Origin: Arthrobacter_E sp041360795
Lineage (GTDB): Bacteria > Actinomycetota > Actinomycetes > Actinomycetales > Micrococcaceae
NCBI RefSeq assembly: GCF_041360795.1
Contig: NZ_JBFUPW010000001.1
Span: 930,001 to 994,000, forward strand
Reading direction: 5' to 3'
DNA length: 64,000 nucleotides
The first letter of the stretch is position 1. Each line of letters starts with the position of its first letter. The translations under genes and the position numbers were made by a program. This document shows, in pieces, positions 24,959 to 33,063 of this stretch. The notes beneath the pieces were generated by a model that saw only the letters and a program-made list of their open reading frames with translations, was not told where the DNA came from and did no database searches.

Positions 24959-26065
24959 ATGACCGTGACGAAGGCGCGTCCATCGGTGTACGACGTCGCA
25001 GCGGCGGCCGGTGTGTCCACGGCGTCAATCTCGAGGTACTTCCGCACTCCGGAAAAGCTCAGCGAGACGCTCCGGGACCGCATCCAGAGCGCCGTCCAGG
25101 AACTCGGCTATCTGCCCAGCGGTTTGGCCCGCGGCCTCGCCGAACGGAGCACCGGTACCCTCGGCTTCTATTCGTTCAGCGGGCACGAACCCGACGAATG
25201 GGACCGCAGCCCGGTGCCGAGCGCCGAGGGGGAGGTGCCCCGCGTCGAGTACCGCGGCGGCTGGCCCCGGCTGTTCCCGCTCTACGCCGACGAGGTGCTG
25301 CGGGGCATCGAACTCGAGTGCACCCTGCGCCGGCTCCCACTCCTGGTCGGATGGCAGGACGCCGACGGCCGAGGCGTGGCGCTCGATGACATCGCACGCC
25401 GCAGCGACGGTCTCGTGGTGCTGCCCGCCACGATCGAGGAGGCGCAACTGAGGCTCCTGGCGCAGCGGCTCCCGATGGTTCTCGTCTCACAGCTCGTGCC
25501 GGAGGGCATGACCGCCTCCTCCGTCAGGGTCGACGACTTCAGCGGCATGCGGGCGCTCACTGCGCATCTGGCCGATGACCACGGCGCCCGCCGTTTCGCG
25601 TTCGCCGGTTCCGCCACGGGAGCCGAGCACGCCGCTCGTCATGCGGGTTTCAGCGCTGCGCTGCAGGACCGAGGCCTGGAGGTTCCGGCCGAGCCGCTCG
25701 TGGACGCCGGGTCCCGCTCCGCCACGTACGCCGCCATGACCACTCTGCTGACGTCGGTCCCCTCGTTCTCGGACTCGCTCCCGGACGCGATCGTCTGCTC
25801 CAGTGATCAGACGGCCCTGGGGGTGCAGGCCGCGCTCGTGGAGCACGGGATCGCGGTCCCCGGGGACGTCGCCGTCACCGGCTTCGACGGCATCGACGCG
25901 GCCCGGCTGGCGGATCCGCCGCTCACGACGGTCCGCCAGCCGATGGACGAGCTCGGGCGCGCCGCCGTCGAGCTTCTCACCGAGGCTCTGGAGGCGCCGG
26001 GGGACACGCGGCACGTCGTCCTGCCGGTGGCGATGCTCCTGGGCCGCAGCTGCGGCTGTCCCTGA
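24959..26065 (+). CDS. LacI-family transcriptional regulator
   Basis: 368 residues. N-terminal HTH: SVYDVAAAAGVSTASISRYF with hinge helix LPSGLARGLAERS; then a periplasmic-binding-protein fold ending in VAVTGFDGIDAARL and PLTTVRQPMDELG. Start ATG at 24959 with GGGAGTGAGGG upstream. Divergent from the MFS-hydrolase unit and convergent, ten bases apart, with the beta-lactamase-fold gene. Two matching palindromes at the promoters of those units make it the likely local repressor. The ligand is unknown. Confidence 0.92.
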   Translation: MTVTKARPSVYDVAAAAGVSTASISRYFRTPEKLSETLRDRIQSAVQELGYLPSGLARGLAERSTGTLGFYSFSGHEPDEWDRSPVPSAEGEVPRVEYRGGWPRLFPLYADEVLRGIELECTLRRLPLLVGWQDADGRGVALDDIARRSDGLVVLPATIEEAQLRLLAQRLPMVLVSQLVPEGMTASSVRVDDFSGMRALTAHLADDHGARRFAFAGSATGAEHAARHAGFSAALQDRGLEVPAEPLVDAGSRSATYAAMTTLLTSVPSFSDSLPDAIVCSSDQTALGVQAALVEHGIAVPGDVAVTGFDGIDAARLADPPLTTVRQPMDELGRAAVELLTEALEAPGDTRHVVLPVAMLLGRSCGCP

Positions 26066-26075
26066 GAGGCTGGCC

Positions 26076-27716
26076 TTACACCTGGTAGCCGGCGAGGCCC
26101 CGGCCCACGAGCGTCGGTTCCCGCCAGGTGAACGAGAAGTGCCCGGTCGCGGGGGAGAGACTGAGCAGCCCCACATGCGGGCCCTCGATCATCCGGAGTT
26201 CAGCTTCGAACGTGTCGGTCCCGTCCCAGCCGCCGCGCACGGCGAAACGGACCGGCGGATCACTCAGCAGCTCGCCTTGCGCCCAGTCATCGCCGCCGAC
26301 CTGGAGACGATAGGCCGCGCCGTCGAGCGTCAAGGTCAGGGTGTCGCCGTCGAGCCGCACCTCCTCGAGCTCCGGCAGGTCCGTGCCGCCGAGCCCGCCG
26401 AAGCGCACCTCGGGGAGCCCCGGCTCCCCGGGCGCGCGGGTGAAAACGGTCCCGGCGACGCTGTGCGACGACGGCGGCGCCAGCCGTGCGCCTTCCGTGC
26501 CGGCCGATTGCGCGGCCAGGGCGGCCCACTCCGGCGCGCGCTCGGCGGCCTCCACCCAGCCGGCGGGGGCAGCATCGCCCCGGAGCGCCAGAACGAGTCC
26601 CGCCAGCATCCCCAGATTGGCTTTCGCCTGGGCTGCGGCGCGGAGCTCGGCGCCGGCCGTGGGCGCGGGAATAGTCGCTTCCAGAAGGCGGCGGGAGAGG
26701 GCCGCGCTGTCCACGGGATCGGCATCGACCGTCGGAGCACCTGATCCCCGGTCCGACAGCACGGGGAGCAGGTGCTCCCAGACGGCGTCGAGGAGGGTCT
26801 GGCCGAGCACGGTCGAGGCGGTCAGGGCGATCACCGAGTTCACTGCGGGCAGGACGATGCACAGCTGGCTGTACGCGCCGCCCGCGTGATAGCCGTGGTC
26901 GCCGATCCAGAACTGGTACCCGTAGCCGAGCGAGCTGTCCCGGTCCACCGGCTGGCCCGGTGGGAACCGGTGGTCCGCGTCATTGCTGATCCGCACCGAG
27001 GTGGCCTGATCGATCCACTCCGCCGGCACGAGCCGGCGGCCCTGCCAGACACCGCGCTGCAGGAGCAGTTGCCCGAACGCGGCGATCGATTCGGTGCGGA
27101 GATGGAGGCCCGTGAACCCGGGGTTGGACTCGCCGCCGGCCCACTTCGCCTCCGTGATTCCGAGGGGATCGAGGAGGCGGGGACGCAGGTACTCGAGGAG
27201 CGAGGTTCCGGCGGCGCGTTCGATGATCTTGGCGACCGCGAAGGTGGCGAGCTGGTCGTAGGTGAAGATCTCTCCCGGAGGCCGCTCCGGGTGGTACGCG
27301 GACAGCAGCTGGAGCAGGCCGTCGTCGGTGACCGGAAGCTCGACGCTCGGATCGAGGACCGGGTCGAGGAGATGTCCCACCGACATGCGGAGGGCGTCGG
27401 CGATCGTCGCTTCGCCGTACCCCGCGGCCTCCGGGAGGTGATCGGCCAGCCGGTCGTCCCGGTGCAGCAGGCCCTCGGACTCCGCGATGCCGGCTGCCAC
27501 GGAGGTGAAGCTCTTGCTCAGCGAGTACAGCAGATGAGGCGTTGACGCGTCATAGGCATGCCACCAGGACTCGGCGATCACGGCGCCGTCGACCGCGATC
27601 ATGAGGCTGTGCATTTCAATGCCGGCCTGTTCGACGGCGTCGAGGAAAGACCTGATTCCGACGGGATTCACGCCGAGCTGTTCGGGCGTCTGACGGGGCA
27701 ACACTTCGTGGGTCAC
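26076..27716 (-). CDS. Serine hydrolase of the beta-lactamase/penicillin-binding fold (esterase-like)
   Basis: 546 residues. The Ser-x-x-Lys motif is SLSK in LLYSLSKSFTS near residue 70. The usual Tyr-x-Asn is represented by TYDQLA, so the third residue is changed. YHAGGAYSQ fits the His-x-Gly motif. A C-terminal domain of about 180 residues is beta-rich. No signal peptide is seen, which favours an intracellular esterase over a true beta-lactamase. Start GTG at 27716 with GGAAGGTGG upstream; the longer frame to 27779 overlaps the operator. Controlled with the MFS unit. Confidence 0.85.
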   Translation of the reverse strand: MTHEVLPRQTPEQLGVNPVGIRSFLDAVEQAGIEMHSLMIAVDGAVIAESWWHAYDASTPHLLYSLSKSFTSVAAGIAESEGLLHRDDRLADHLPEAAGYGEATIADALRMSVGHLLDPVLDPSVELPVTDDGLLQLLSAYHPERPPGEIFTYDQLATFAVAKIIERAAGTSLLEYLRPRLLDPLGITEAKWAGGESNPGFTGLHLRTESIAAFGQLLLQRGVWQGRRLVPAEWIDQATSVRISNDADHRFPPGQPVDRDSSLGYGYQFWIGDHGYHAGGAYSQLCIVLPAVNSVIALTASTVLGQTLLDAVWEHLLPVLSDRGSGAPTVDADPVDSAALSRRLLEATIPAPTAGAELRAAAQAKANLGMLAGLVLALRGDAAPAGWVEAAERAPEWAALAAQSAGTEGARLAPPSSHSVAGTVFTRAPGEPGLPEVRFGGLGGTDLPELEEVRLDGDTLTLTLDGAAYRLQVGGDDWAQGELLSDPPVRFAVRGGWDGTDTFEAELRMIEGPHVGLLSLSPATGHFSFTWREPTLVGRGLAGYQV

Positions 27717-27740
27717 GAGGACCACCTTCCGCGAGGGGAC

Positions 27741-27754
27741 TGTATGCGCATACA
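27741..27754. promoter_or_regulatory. Perfect LacI-type palindromic operator
   Basis: TGTATGCGCATACA, a perfect 14-bp palindrome, 24 bases upstream of the serine hydrolase start. It matches the site at 24831 at 13 of 14 positions. Confidence 0.75.
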
Positions 27755-27833
27755 CGGCGTCTGACGTCAGCCTATGCAAGTGTGAGTCCTCGGTCCACCC
27801 CTGACGTTCGAGATCGAACCCGGACCAATTCGG

Positions 27834-27862
27834 GGCCCCGGATCACGTCATGATCCGGGGCC
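27834..27862. terminator. Hairpin, probable bidirectional terminator
   Basis: A 12-bp perfect stem GGCCCCGGATCA / TGATCCGGGGCC with a five-base loop. It lies between the serine hydrolase promoter and the small plus-strand gene; it may stop minus-strand readthrough from the VOC gene. Confidence 0.5.
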
Positions 27863-27941
27863 TCGCGCCACTCATCAGAGTGATGCGGTGGTGCCGGAGG
27901 TCAGCCATCGGCGGCCCGCCCAGAGGATTGAGGATGTCAAC

Positions 27942-28190
27942 GTGAGTGAGAGCTACCTGGCTTTCGGTGGGAAGTGCGCCTTCGCCCTGTCCCTCGGCGC
28001 AGGATCGACGGCCCCGGAGGGCAAACCCGAGTTCGCCCTGGAGCACGACGGGAAGACGTACCTCTTCTCCGGTGCTGTGCCGAAGGCGCTGTTCCGGTGG
28101 CTCCCGGGCAGTGCGACGCGGGCTCGCAGAAACTGGATGAAGGCACGGCGCGGCGCGAGGGCGCGGCACCGGGCCAGCAGCTCTGTGTAG
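27942..28190 (+). CDS. Small YHS-like protein
   Basis: 82 residues from GTG at 27942 with GAGGA close upstream. FGGKCAFALSLG, then GKTYLFSGAVPKALF, resembles YHS-type metal-binding domains, though only one cysteine is present. C-terminal tail is strongly basic and may be out-of-family. The opposite strand is also open here, so the call is moderate. It is convergent with the VOC gene. Confidence 0.5.
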   Translation: MSESYLAFGGKCAFALSLGAGSTAPEGKPEFALEHDGKTYLFSGAVPKALFRWLPGSATRARRNWMKARRGARARHRASSSV

Positions 28191-28229
28191 CGTCGCGGGG
28201 TCAGCGCGCGACTTCCAGCCCCCGGCGGA

Positions 28230-28949
28230 CTACAACGCCAGCAGGGTGAACTCGTTGCCGTCGGGGTCGGCCAGCACCACGCCGCCGCCGTCGCTGGAAG
28301 GCGGGTCGGCCGCGGAGGAGGCGCCGAGTGCCACCAGGCGTTCCACCGTCGCGGCCAACGTCTCCCGGGGAGCGGCGAGTTCGAGGCGCAGACGGGACAC
28401 TCCGAGTTTCGGGCGCACGGGCGGGCCGCCCCAGGTGATCTTGGTCCCGCCGTCGGGGGACTGGATCGCGGTCTCTTCGTTCTCATCCCAGACCAGAGGC
28501 CAGCCGAGAGCCTCGGCCCAGAAATGGCCCACGCGCTGAGTGCCGTCACCGGACAGAGCCCCGATGGCCGCCGTTCCCGCCAGGAACCGGTTGTCCGAGG
28601 GGATCACGCAGAACTCGTTGCCTTCTGGATCGGCGAGGACCACGTGGCGCTCCTCGGGACGCTGACCGACGTCGAGGTGCTGCGCTCCATGAGCCAGTGC
28701 CCGGTCCACGATGGCGGCCTGGTCCTCGGGCGAGGAGCTCGTGAGGTCGAAGTGGAAGCGGTTCGGTGTGGTCTTCGGCTCGAGGCTGGGCCGGAAACGC
28801 ACCGGGAACTCGGTGTCGCGCATCGCTTCGAGCACGGACCCGTCTCCGTCCGCGGAGACGTCCCGGCGCAGGACCGCAGACCAGAAGACGCCGAGCGCGG
28901 CAGGATCCCGGGCATCGAAACACAGTGCTGCGAGGCGGGGGTGGGTCAT
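28230..28949 (-). CDS. VOC (glyoxalase/bleomycin-resistance) superfamily protein, two modules
   Basis: 239 residues in two repeated VOC modules, about 1-120 and 125-239. Each ends in the same pattern: VVLADPEGNEFCVI and VVLADPDGNEFTLL, with ALCFDARDPAALGVFWSAVL opening the first. This is the glyoxalase-like form common in actinobacteria, often of unknown substrate. Start ATG at 28949. It follows the sedolisin gene by 77 bases on the same strand but need not be functionally linked. Confidence 0.85.
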   Translation of the reverse strand: MTHPRLAALCFDARDPAALGVFWSAVLRRDVSADGDGSVLEAMRDTEFPVRFRPSLEPKTTPNRFHFDLTSSSPEDQAAIVDRALAHGAQHLDVGQRPEERHVVLADPEGNEFCVIPSDNRFLAGTAAIGALSGDGTQRVGHFWAEALGWPLVWDENEETAIQSPDGGTKITWGGPPVRPKLGVSRLRLELAAPRETLAATVERLVALGASSAADPPSSDGGGVVLADPDGNEFTLLAL

Positions 28950-29011
28950 GTCATTCCTTTCTCGGCCTTTCGCGGTGAAGTCTCCGGGCGTGGCTGTCCA
29001 GGTGTCGCCGT

Positions 29012-29069
29012 CATCCTTTCAGTGCTTCATTCTTTCAGTGCCTCATTCTTTAAGTGCCCTTTCAGTGCC
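29012..29069. repeat. Short tandem repeat at the 3' end of the sedolisin gene
   Basis: Three 16-base copies (catcctttcagtgctt type, at 29012, 29028 and 29044) and a partial fourth. Copies differ at one to three bases. The repeat runs through the stop codon, so copy-number change would alter the C terminus (LKNEALKE). Confidence 0.75.
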
Positions 29070-30592
29070 GCCAGCAGCGCAGTGCCGTCGGGTGTGCCCA
29101 GTCCCGTGCAGGCATCCCAGCCGGGCCCCGCGTGGTAGCTGCCGTTGTCGCCGACGGTCACGTCCCGGAATCCCGACGACACGGCGTAGAGGGAGGGCTG
29201 GATGAGACCGAACCGCCGGTTCCCGGCCTGCGCGAAGCGCGCGATGAGCGCAGCCCAGAGCGGGGCCACGGCGCTCGTGCCGCCGATCACCATGTCCTTG
29301 CCGTCCACGCGGATCCGGTAGCCGGTCTGCGGATCCGCGACGGCGCTGACGTCCGGCACCCCCCGCCCGGATTTCCCGGCCGACGGCGACTGCCAGGCCG
29401 GCCGGGGGAACGCCTTGCTGTAGCCGCCGCCGGTCGCCGAGTCGGGACCTTCGTTCCACACGGTCTCCGAGCTGATCGTCCCGGTTGCAGGATCCGCTTC
29501 GAGCCTCGTGCCGCCGCAGGCCAGAGCGTGCGGGCTGGATGCCGGGAAGTCCACATGGGCCTTTCCGTCGGCCGCGCCGTCGCTGCTGCCGCGGTCCCCG
29601 GCCGCCACGGTCGTAGTGATGCCGAGCGCCGCGGCGTCGGCGAGGGCCTGGTCGAATGCGTCGCGGGCCTGGGCCGTCCACTGGTCCTCGCTCTGGCCCC
29701 AGCTGATGCTGATGGCACACGGCGAAGCCTTGGTCGCGGCGACCACGGCGTCCAGGAATCCAGCGTCCGTGTTGGGGGCGAAGTAGACCTGGATCGCTGC
29801 CTTCGGCGCCAGTGCGCCGACCACCTCGATGTCCAGCAGGACCTCTCCATCGGCGCCCTGCGGATCGTTCCCGCCCTGGTTCATGCCGCCGTCGACGCCG
29901 ATGGACGTGATGTGGGGCGTGGCGAGTCCCAGTCCCGAGAAGTAGGCGTCGAGATCGGCCTGCGCGTAGCCGCCTCCGAGCTCGATGATGGCCACCGTCT
30001 GCCCCGAGCCGTCGGTGCCGTCGGGGAAGCCGTACACGCGGCCCAGGTCCACGGGGCTGTAGCTGGTGCCCGCGGCCGCGCGGGGGAGCACACGGAAATG
30101 GGCGCGGGCCTGGGGGCGGTCGTCCAGGCCGAGCACGGCGACCACGATGCCGTTCAGCTCGGCGGGGATTCTCAGTTCACCCTGCCGGTGCCGGTAGTGC
30201 ACCGTGGCGCCGTCCGGCGCGGTGCTCGTGGCATCCTCCAGCGTGGTGCCGAAGATGCTGCTCAGCTGCTCCACGGTGCCGGACAGCCGGAGACGGCGCG
30301 ACGCGGGGTCCGACTCGACCACGTCCGCGCCCAGCCGGGTGAAGACCTCGGTGGCGAGCCGCACGTCGTCGTCCGACGCCCCGTACTCCGACGCCAGTTC
30401 AGCGGCGGTCAGATGGCTTTCCGCCGCAGAGGACGGCAGCGCCGTCCTGCGCCGCAGGACCACCGTGATCTCCAGGCGGCTGGCGCCGTCCGCCGGGCCG
30501 TGCAGCTCCACGCCGGGCACCACCGCCCGGGCGGAACTCTTGAGGGGAATGCCGTCTTCCCGTGCGTTGTAGGGTTCGTTCACTCCGGCCAT
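29027..30592 (-). CDS. S53 family peptidase (sedolisin / kumamolisin-like)
   Basis: Acid-acting serine-carboxyl peptidase. 521 residues from ATG at 30592, which has TGGAGGACCCG upstream; an ATG at 30619 is less likely. An N-terminal pro-domain (about 1-180) is followed by the catalytic domain: Glu/Asp pair in GEVLLDIEV, and nucleophile Ser in IGGTSAVAP. The calcium-site region near the end is GPGWDACTGLGTPDG. No signal peptide is recognisable, which is common for bacterial kumamolisins. The end is formed by short tandem repeats. Confidence 0.9.
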   Translation of the reverse strand: MAGVNEPYNAREDGIPLKSSARAVVPGVELHGPADGASRLEITVVLRRRTALPSSAAESHLTAAELASEYGASDDDVRLATEVFTRLGADVVESDPASRRLRLSGTVEQLSSIFGTTLEDATSTAPDGATVHYRHRQGELRIPAELNGIVVAVLGLDDRPQARAHFRVLPRAAAGTSYSPVDLGRVYGFPDGTDGSGQTVAIIELGGGYAQADLDAYFSGLGLATPHITSIGVDGGMNQGGNDPQGADGEVLLDIEVVGALAPKAAIQVYFAPNTDAGFLDAVVAATKASPCAISISWGQSEDQWTAQARDAFDQALADAAALGITTTVAAGDRGSSDGAADGKAHVDFPASSPHALACGGTRLEADPATGTISSETVWNEGPDSATGGGYSKAFPRPAWQSPSAGKSGRGVPDVSAVADPQTGYRIRVDGKDMVIGGTSAVAPLWAALIARFAQAGNRRFGLIQPSLYAVSSGFRDVTVGDNGSYHAGPGWDACTGLGTPDGTALLAALKGHLKNEALKE

Positions 30593-30706
30593 CGGGTCCT
30601 CCAGACATCGTCGGTTCATAACGGATCCCCGATGCCAGTATCACCGTGCCGACTGACAGGGTAAAGGCCCCTCGCTCCCTCGGGCGGGCCGTCAAAACCG
30701 AGGCGA

Positions 30707-31636
30707 TCAGTCCTCTTCGTCCAGGCGCGCCGTGAGGATCTGGTGCGCGCCGGCCTGCAGGATGCCGAGTGATTCCTGGATCAACGGCGAGCCGAGGCTG
30801 CCCCGGCGGGCGACGGCGATGATCCGGCGCGACGGCCGCCCCTTGCCGGAGATCCGCAGCCGTACGACGTTCTCGGCGCCGCGCAATGGGGCCAGCCGCG
30901 GCAGCAGACCGACGCCGAGGCCCGCGCCGACAAACGCGATCATCGTCTCCCACTCGGAGGCCTCGTGGGCGATCCGGGGTGTCACGCCGACCGCCGTGAA
31001 CGCCGCCGTGAAGAGCGAGTGATAGGTGGACCCGACGGCCTCCGTGATCCACGGTTCCGAGGCCAGTTCCTCCAGGGTGACGACCTCCCGCGATGCCAGG
31101 GGATGATCGGCCGGGACGATCACGTCCAGCGGGTCATCCAGCAGAACCGTCTTCTCGAAGCGCTGGTCCTCCTCCTGAGCGTCCGACTGCATCGCGATGA
31201 TGACCGCCAGATCGATCCGCTCCGCGACCAGGAGGTCGAAGCACCGGGCCGGGTCGGCTTCGAGGACCTGGACATCCACGAGGGGCCGCGTAGAGCGCAG
31301 GGTCGCGGCGAGCGGGGCGAGCAGGTGGGCCGCCGCCGTCGAGAAGCCTCCAAGGCCGAAGTGGGACTGGACCTGGTCCCCGGCCTCCATGGCGGCCGCG
31401 CGCAGGCGTTCCCATTCGGCGATCAGCGCGTCCGAGCCGGCGACGAGGATGCGTCCCGTGGTGGTCAGCCGCAGGCCACGTCCGTCTTTGGTGAGCAGTT
31501 GCATTCCGAGCACCCGTTGCAGCTCGCGGAGCTGTGCGGAGACCGCCGAGGGGGAGTAGCCCGTGAGCTCCGCGGTGGCGCCGATGGTGCCGCATTGGCC
31601 GAAGACGCGGAGTGTGATGAGCCTGACATCGATCAT
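30707..31636 (-). CDS. LysR-family transcriptional regulator
   Basis: 309 residues. N-terminal HTH: TIGATAELTGYSPSAVSAQL then RVLGMQLLTKDGRGLRLT; then a two-lobe effector domain. Start ATG at 31636 with no clear ribosome site, so possibly leaderless. It diverges from gbcA, 122 bases away, and is therefore the likely regulator of the gbcA-gbcB-purU-dmg unit; the effector may be betaine or dimethylglycine. In proteobacteria this step is controlled by an AraC-type protein (GbdR), so a LysR here would be a different solution. Confidence 0.9.
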   Translation of the reverse strand: MIDVRLITLRVFGQCGTIGATAELTGYSPSAVSAQLRELQRVLGMQLLTKDGRGLRLTTTGRILVAGSDALIAEWERLRAAAMEAGDQVQSHFGLGGFSTAAAHLLAPLAATLRSTRPLVDVQVLEADPARCFDLLVAERIDLAVIIAMQSDAQEEDQRFEKTVLLDDPLDVIVPADHPLASREVVTLEELASEPWITEAVGSTYHSLFTAAFTAVGVTPRIAHEASEWETMIAFVGAGLGVGLLPRLAPLRGAENVVRLRISGKGRPSRRIIAVARRGSLGSPLIQESLGILQAGAHQILTARLDEED

Positions 31637-31655
31637 GCGCTAATTCTGCATGGAT

Positions 31656-31689
31656 ATTCCCAAAATCTCGCGCTTTTTCTGCGGGGAAT
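31656..31689. promoter_or_regulatory. Possible LysR-type site in the gbcA-lysR divergent region
   Basis: ATTCCC (656-661) and GGGAAT (684-689) form an inverted pair with 22 bases between. Position suits a LysR-controlled divergent promoter. Short arms make this weak. Confidence 0.3.
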
Positions 31690-31758
31690 GTGACCCTAAT
31701 CTCATCATGACAAGCCTGTCGCGCACCCCGCCCCTCGTGTCTCCCCGGGAGGAAACCC

Positions 31759-33063
31759 ATGACCGCTCCAGCGAACGCTCCCCTCAGCTCGCGCGGACGA
31801 CTCGCCGCCACTCTGCCCGTGGAGCAGCTGGCCGAGATCTCCGCCTTGTTCGAGTTCCGGCGCACCGGATACTCGCTCGACGCCCCGTTCTACACGGACC
31901 CCACGATCTTCAAGCTGGACATGGAAGCCATCTTCGGGCAGCACTGGATCTTCGCCGCGAGCACCGCGGAGCTGCCGGAGCCGGGGGACTATGTGACGGT
32001 AGATTACGGGCCCTACTCCCTGATCGTCCTGCGCAACGACGACGGCGGCGTGAACGTCCTGCACAACGTCTGCCGCCACCGTGGCGCCCGGGTGCTCACC
32101 GAGGCCGCGGGGCAGACCGGCAACCTGGTCTGCGGGTACCACTCGTGGACGTACTCGCCGGAGGGCAACCTGATCCACGCCTCCGCACCCGGCGAAGCCA
32201 AGTTCGACAAGAACTGCTTCGCGCTCAAAAAGGCCCACGGCCTTGAGGTCGCCGGCCTCATCTTCGTGTGTCTCGCGGCCGAACCGCCCACCGACTTCTA
32301 TGAGACCGCCAAGATCTTCGAGCCGTACCTGGCGCCCCACGAGCTCGCCACGACGAAGATCGCGTACCAGCAGAACATCATCGAAGAGGGCAACTGGAAG
32401 CTCGTCATGGAGAACAACCGTGAGTGCTACCACTGCGACGGGCACCCCGAGCTCGCGTGCTCCCTGTTCCCCACCTGGGGCCTGACGGAGGGACTCATCC
32501 CCACCCACCTTGAAGAGGTCTGGGAGCGCAACAAGGTGGCCCAGTCGGATCTCGAGGCGCGTTGCGACCGGTACGGCCTGCCACACCAGGTGGTGGAGGA
32601 GCTCGACACCCGCATCGCCGGCATCCGCATCTCCCGTGAAGCTCTCGACGGCGACGGTGAGTCGTTCTCCGCCGACGGCCGCCGACTGTCCAAGAAGCTC
32701 CTCGGCGACCTGCGGGACTTCCGCCTGGGCCGCTGTTCGATGCACCTCCAGCCGAACTGCTGGTTCCACTTCATGAGCGACCACGTCATCACCTTCGGCG
32801 TGTTCCCGATCAACGAGCACCAGACGCTCGTCCGCACCACCTGGCTGGTGGCCGACGACGCCGTGGAAGGCGTCGACTACGACCTGGACAAGCTCACCTA
32901 CACCTGGAAGCAGACCAACATCCAGGACAAGGCGTTCGTGGAGCTCTGCCAGCAGGGCGCCGCGAGCCCCGCCTACGAACCCGGCCCGTACATGAAGAGC
33001 GAGTACCAGGTGGAGGCGTTCATCAACTGGTACGTGCACCGCGTGCAGGAGCACCTGGCATGA
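31759..33063 (+). CDS. gbcA: Glycine betaine monooxygenase, Rieske oxygenase subunit
   Basis: Demethylates glycine betaine to dimethylglycine with O2 and reductant from GbcB, releasing formaldehyde. 434 residues. Rieske 2Fe-2S ligands: Cys105 and His107 (CRHRGAR), Cys125 and His128 (CGYHSWTY). Mononuclear iron ligands are likely His225 and His229 (RECYHCDGHPEL) with an Asp in the later HFMSDHV region. GGGAGGAAACCC precedes ATG at 31759. The end overlaps gbcB by four bases. Assignment as betaine oxygenase rests on family pattern plus dmg, sox and purU neighbours. Confidence 0.92.
   Translation: MTAPANAPLSSRGRLAATLPVEQLAEISALFEFRRTGYSLDAPFYTDPTIFKLDMEAIFGQHWIFAASTAELPEPGDYVTVDYGPYSLIVLRNDDGGVNVLHNVCRHRGARVLTEAAGQTGNLVCGYHSWTYSPEGNLIHASAPGEAKFDKNCFALKKAHGLEVAGLIFVCLAAEPPTDFYETAKIFEPYLAPHELATTKIAYQQNIIEEGNWKLVMENNRECYHCDGHPELACSLFPTWGLTEGLIPTHLEEVWERNKVAQSDLEARCDRYGLPHQVVEELDTRIAGIRISREALDGDGESFSADGRRLSKKLLGDLRDFRLGRCSMHLQPNCWFHFMSDHVITFGVFPINEHQTLVRTTWLVADDAVEGVDYDLDKLTYTWKQTNIQDKAFVELCQQGAASPAYEPGPYMKSEYQVEAFINWYVHRVQEHLA

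Noticed and set aside
26076..27716. True secreted beta-lactamase conferring resistance
   Set aside because: No signal peptide, changed second motif, and LacI/MFS context favours an esterase.
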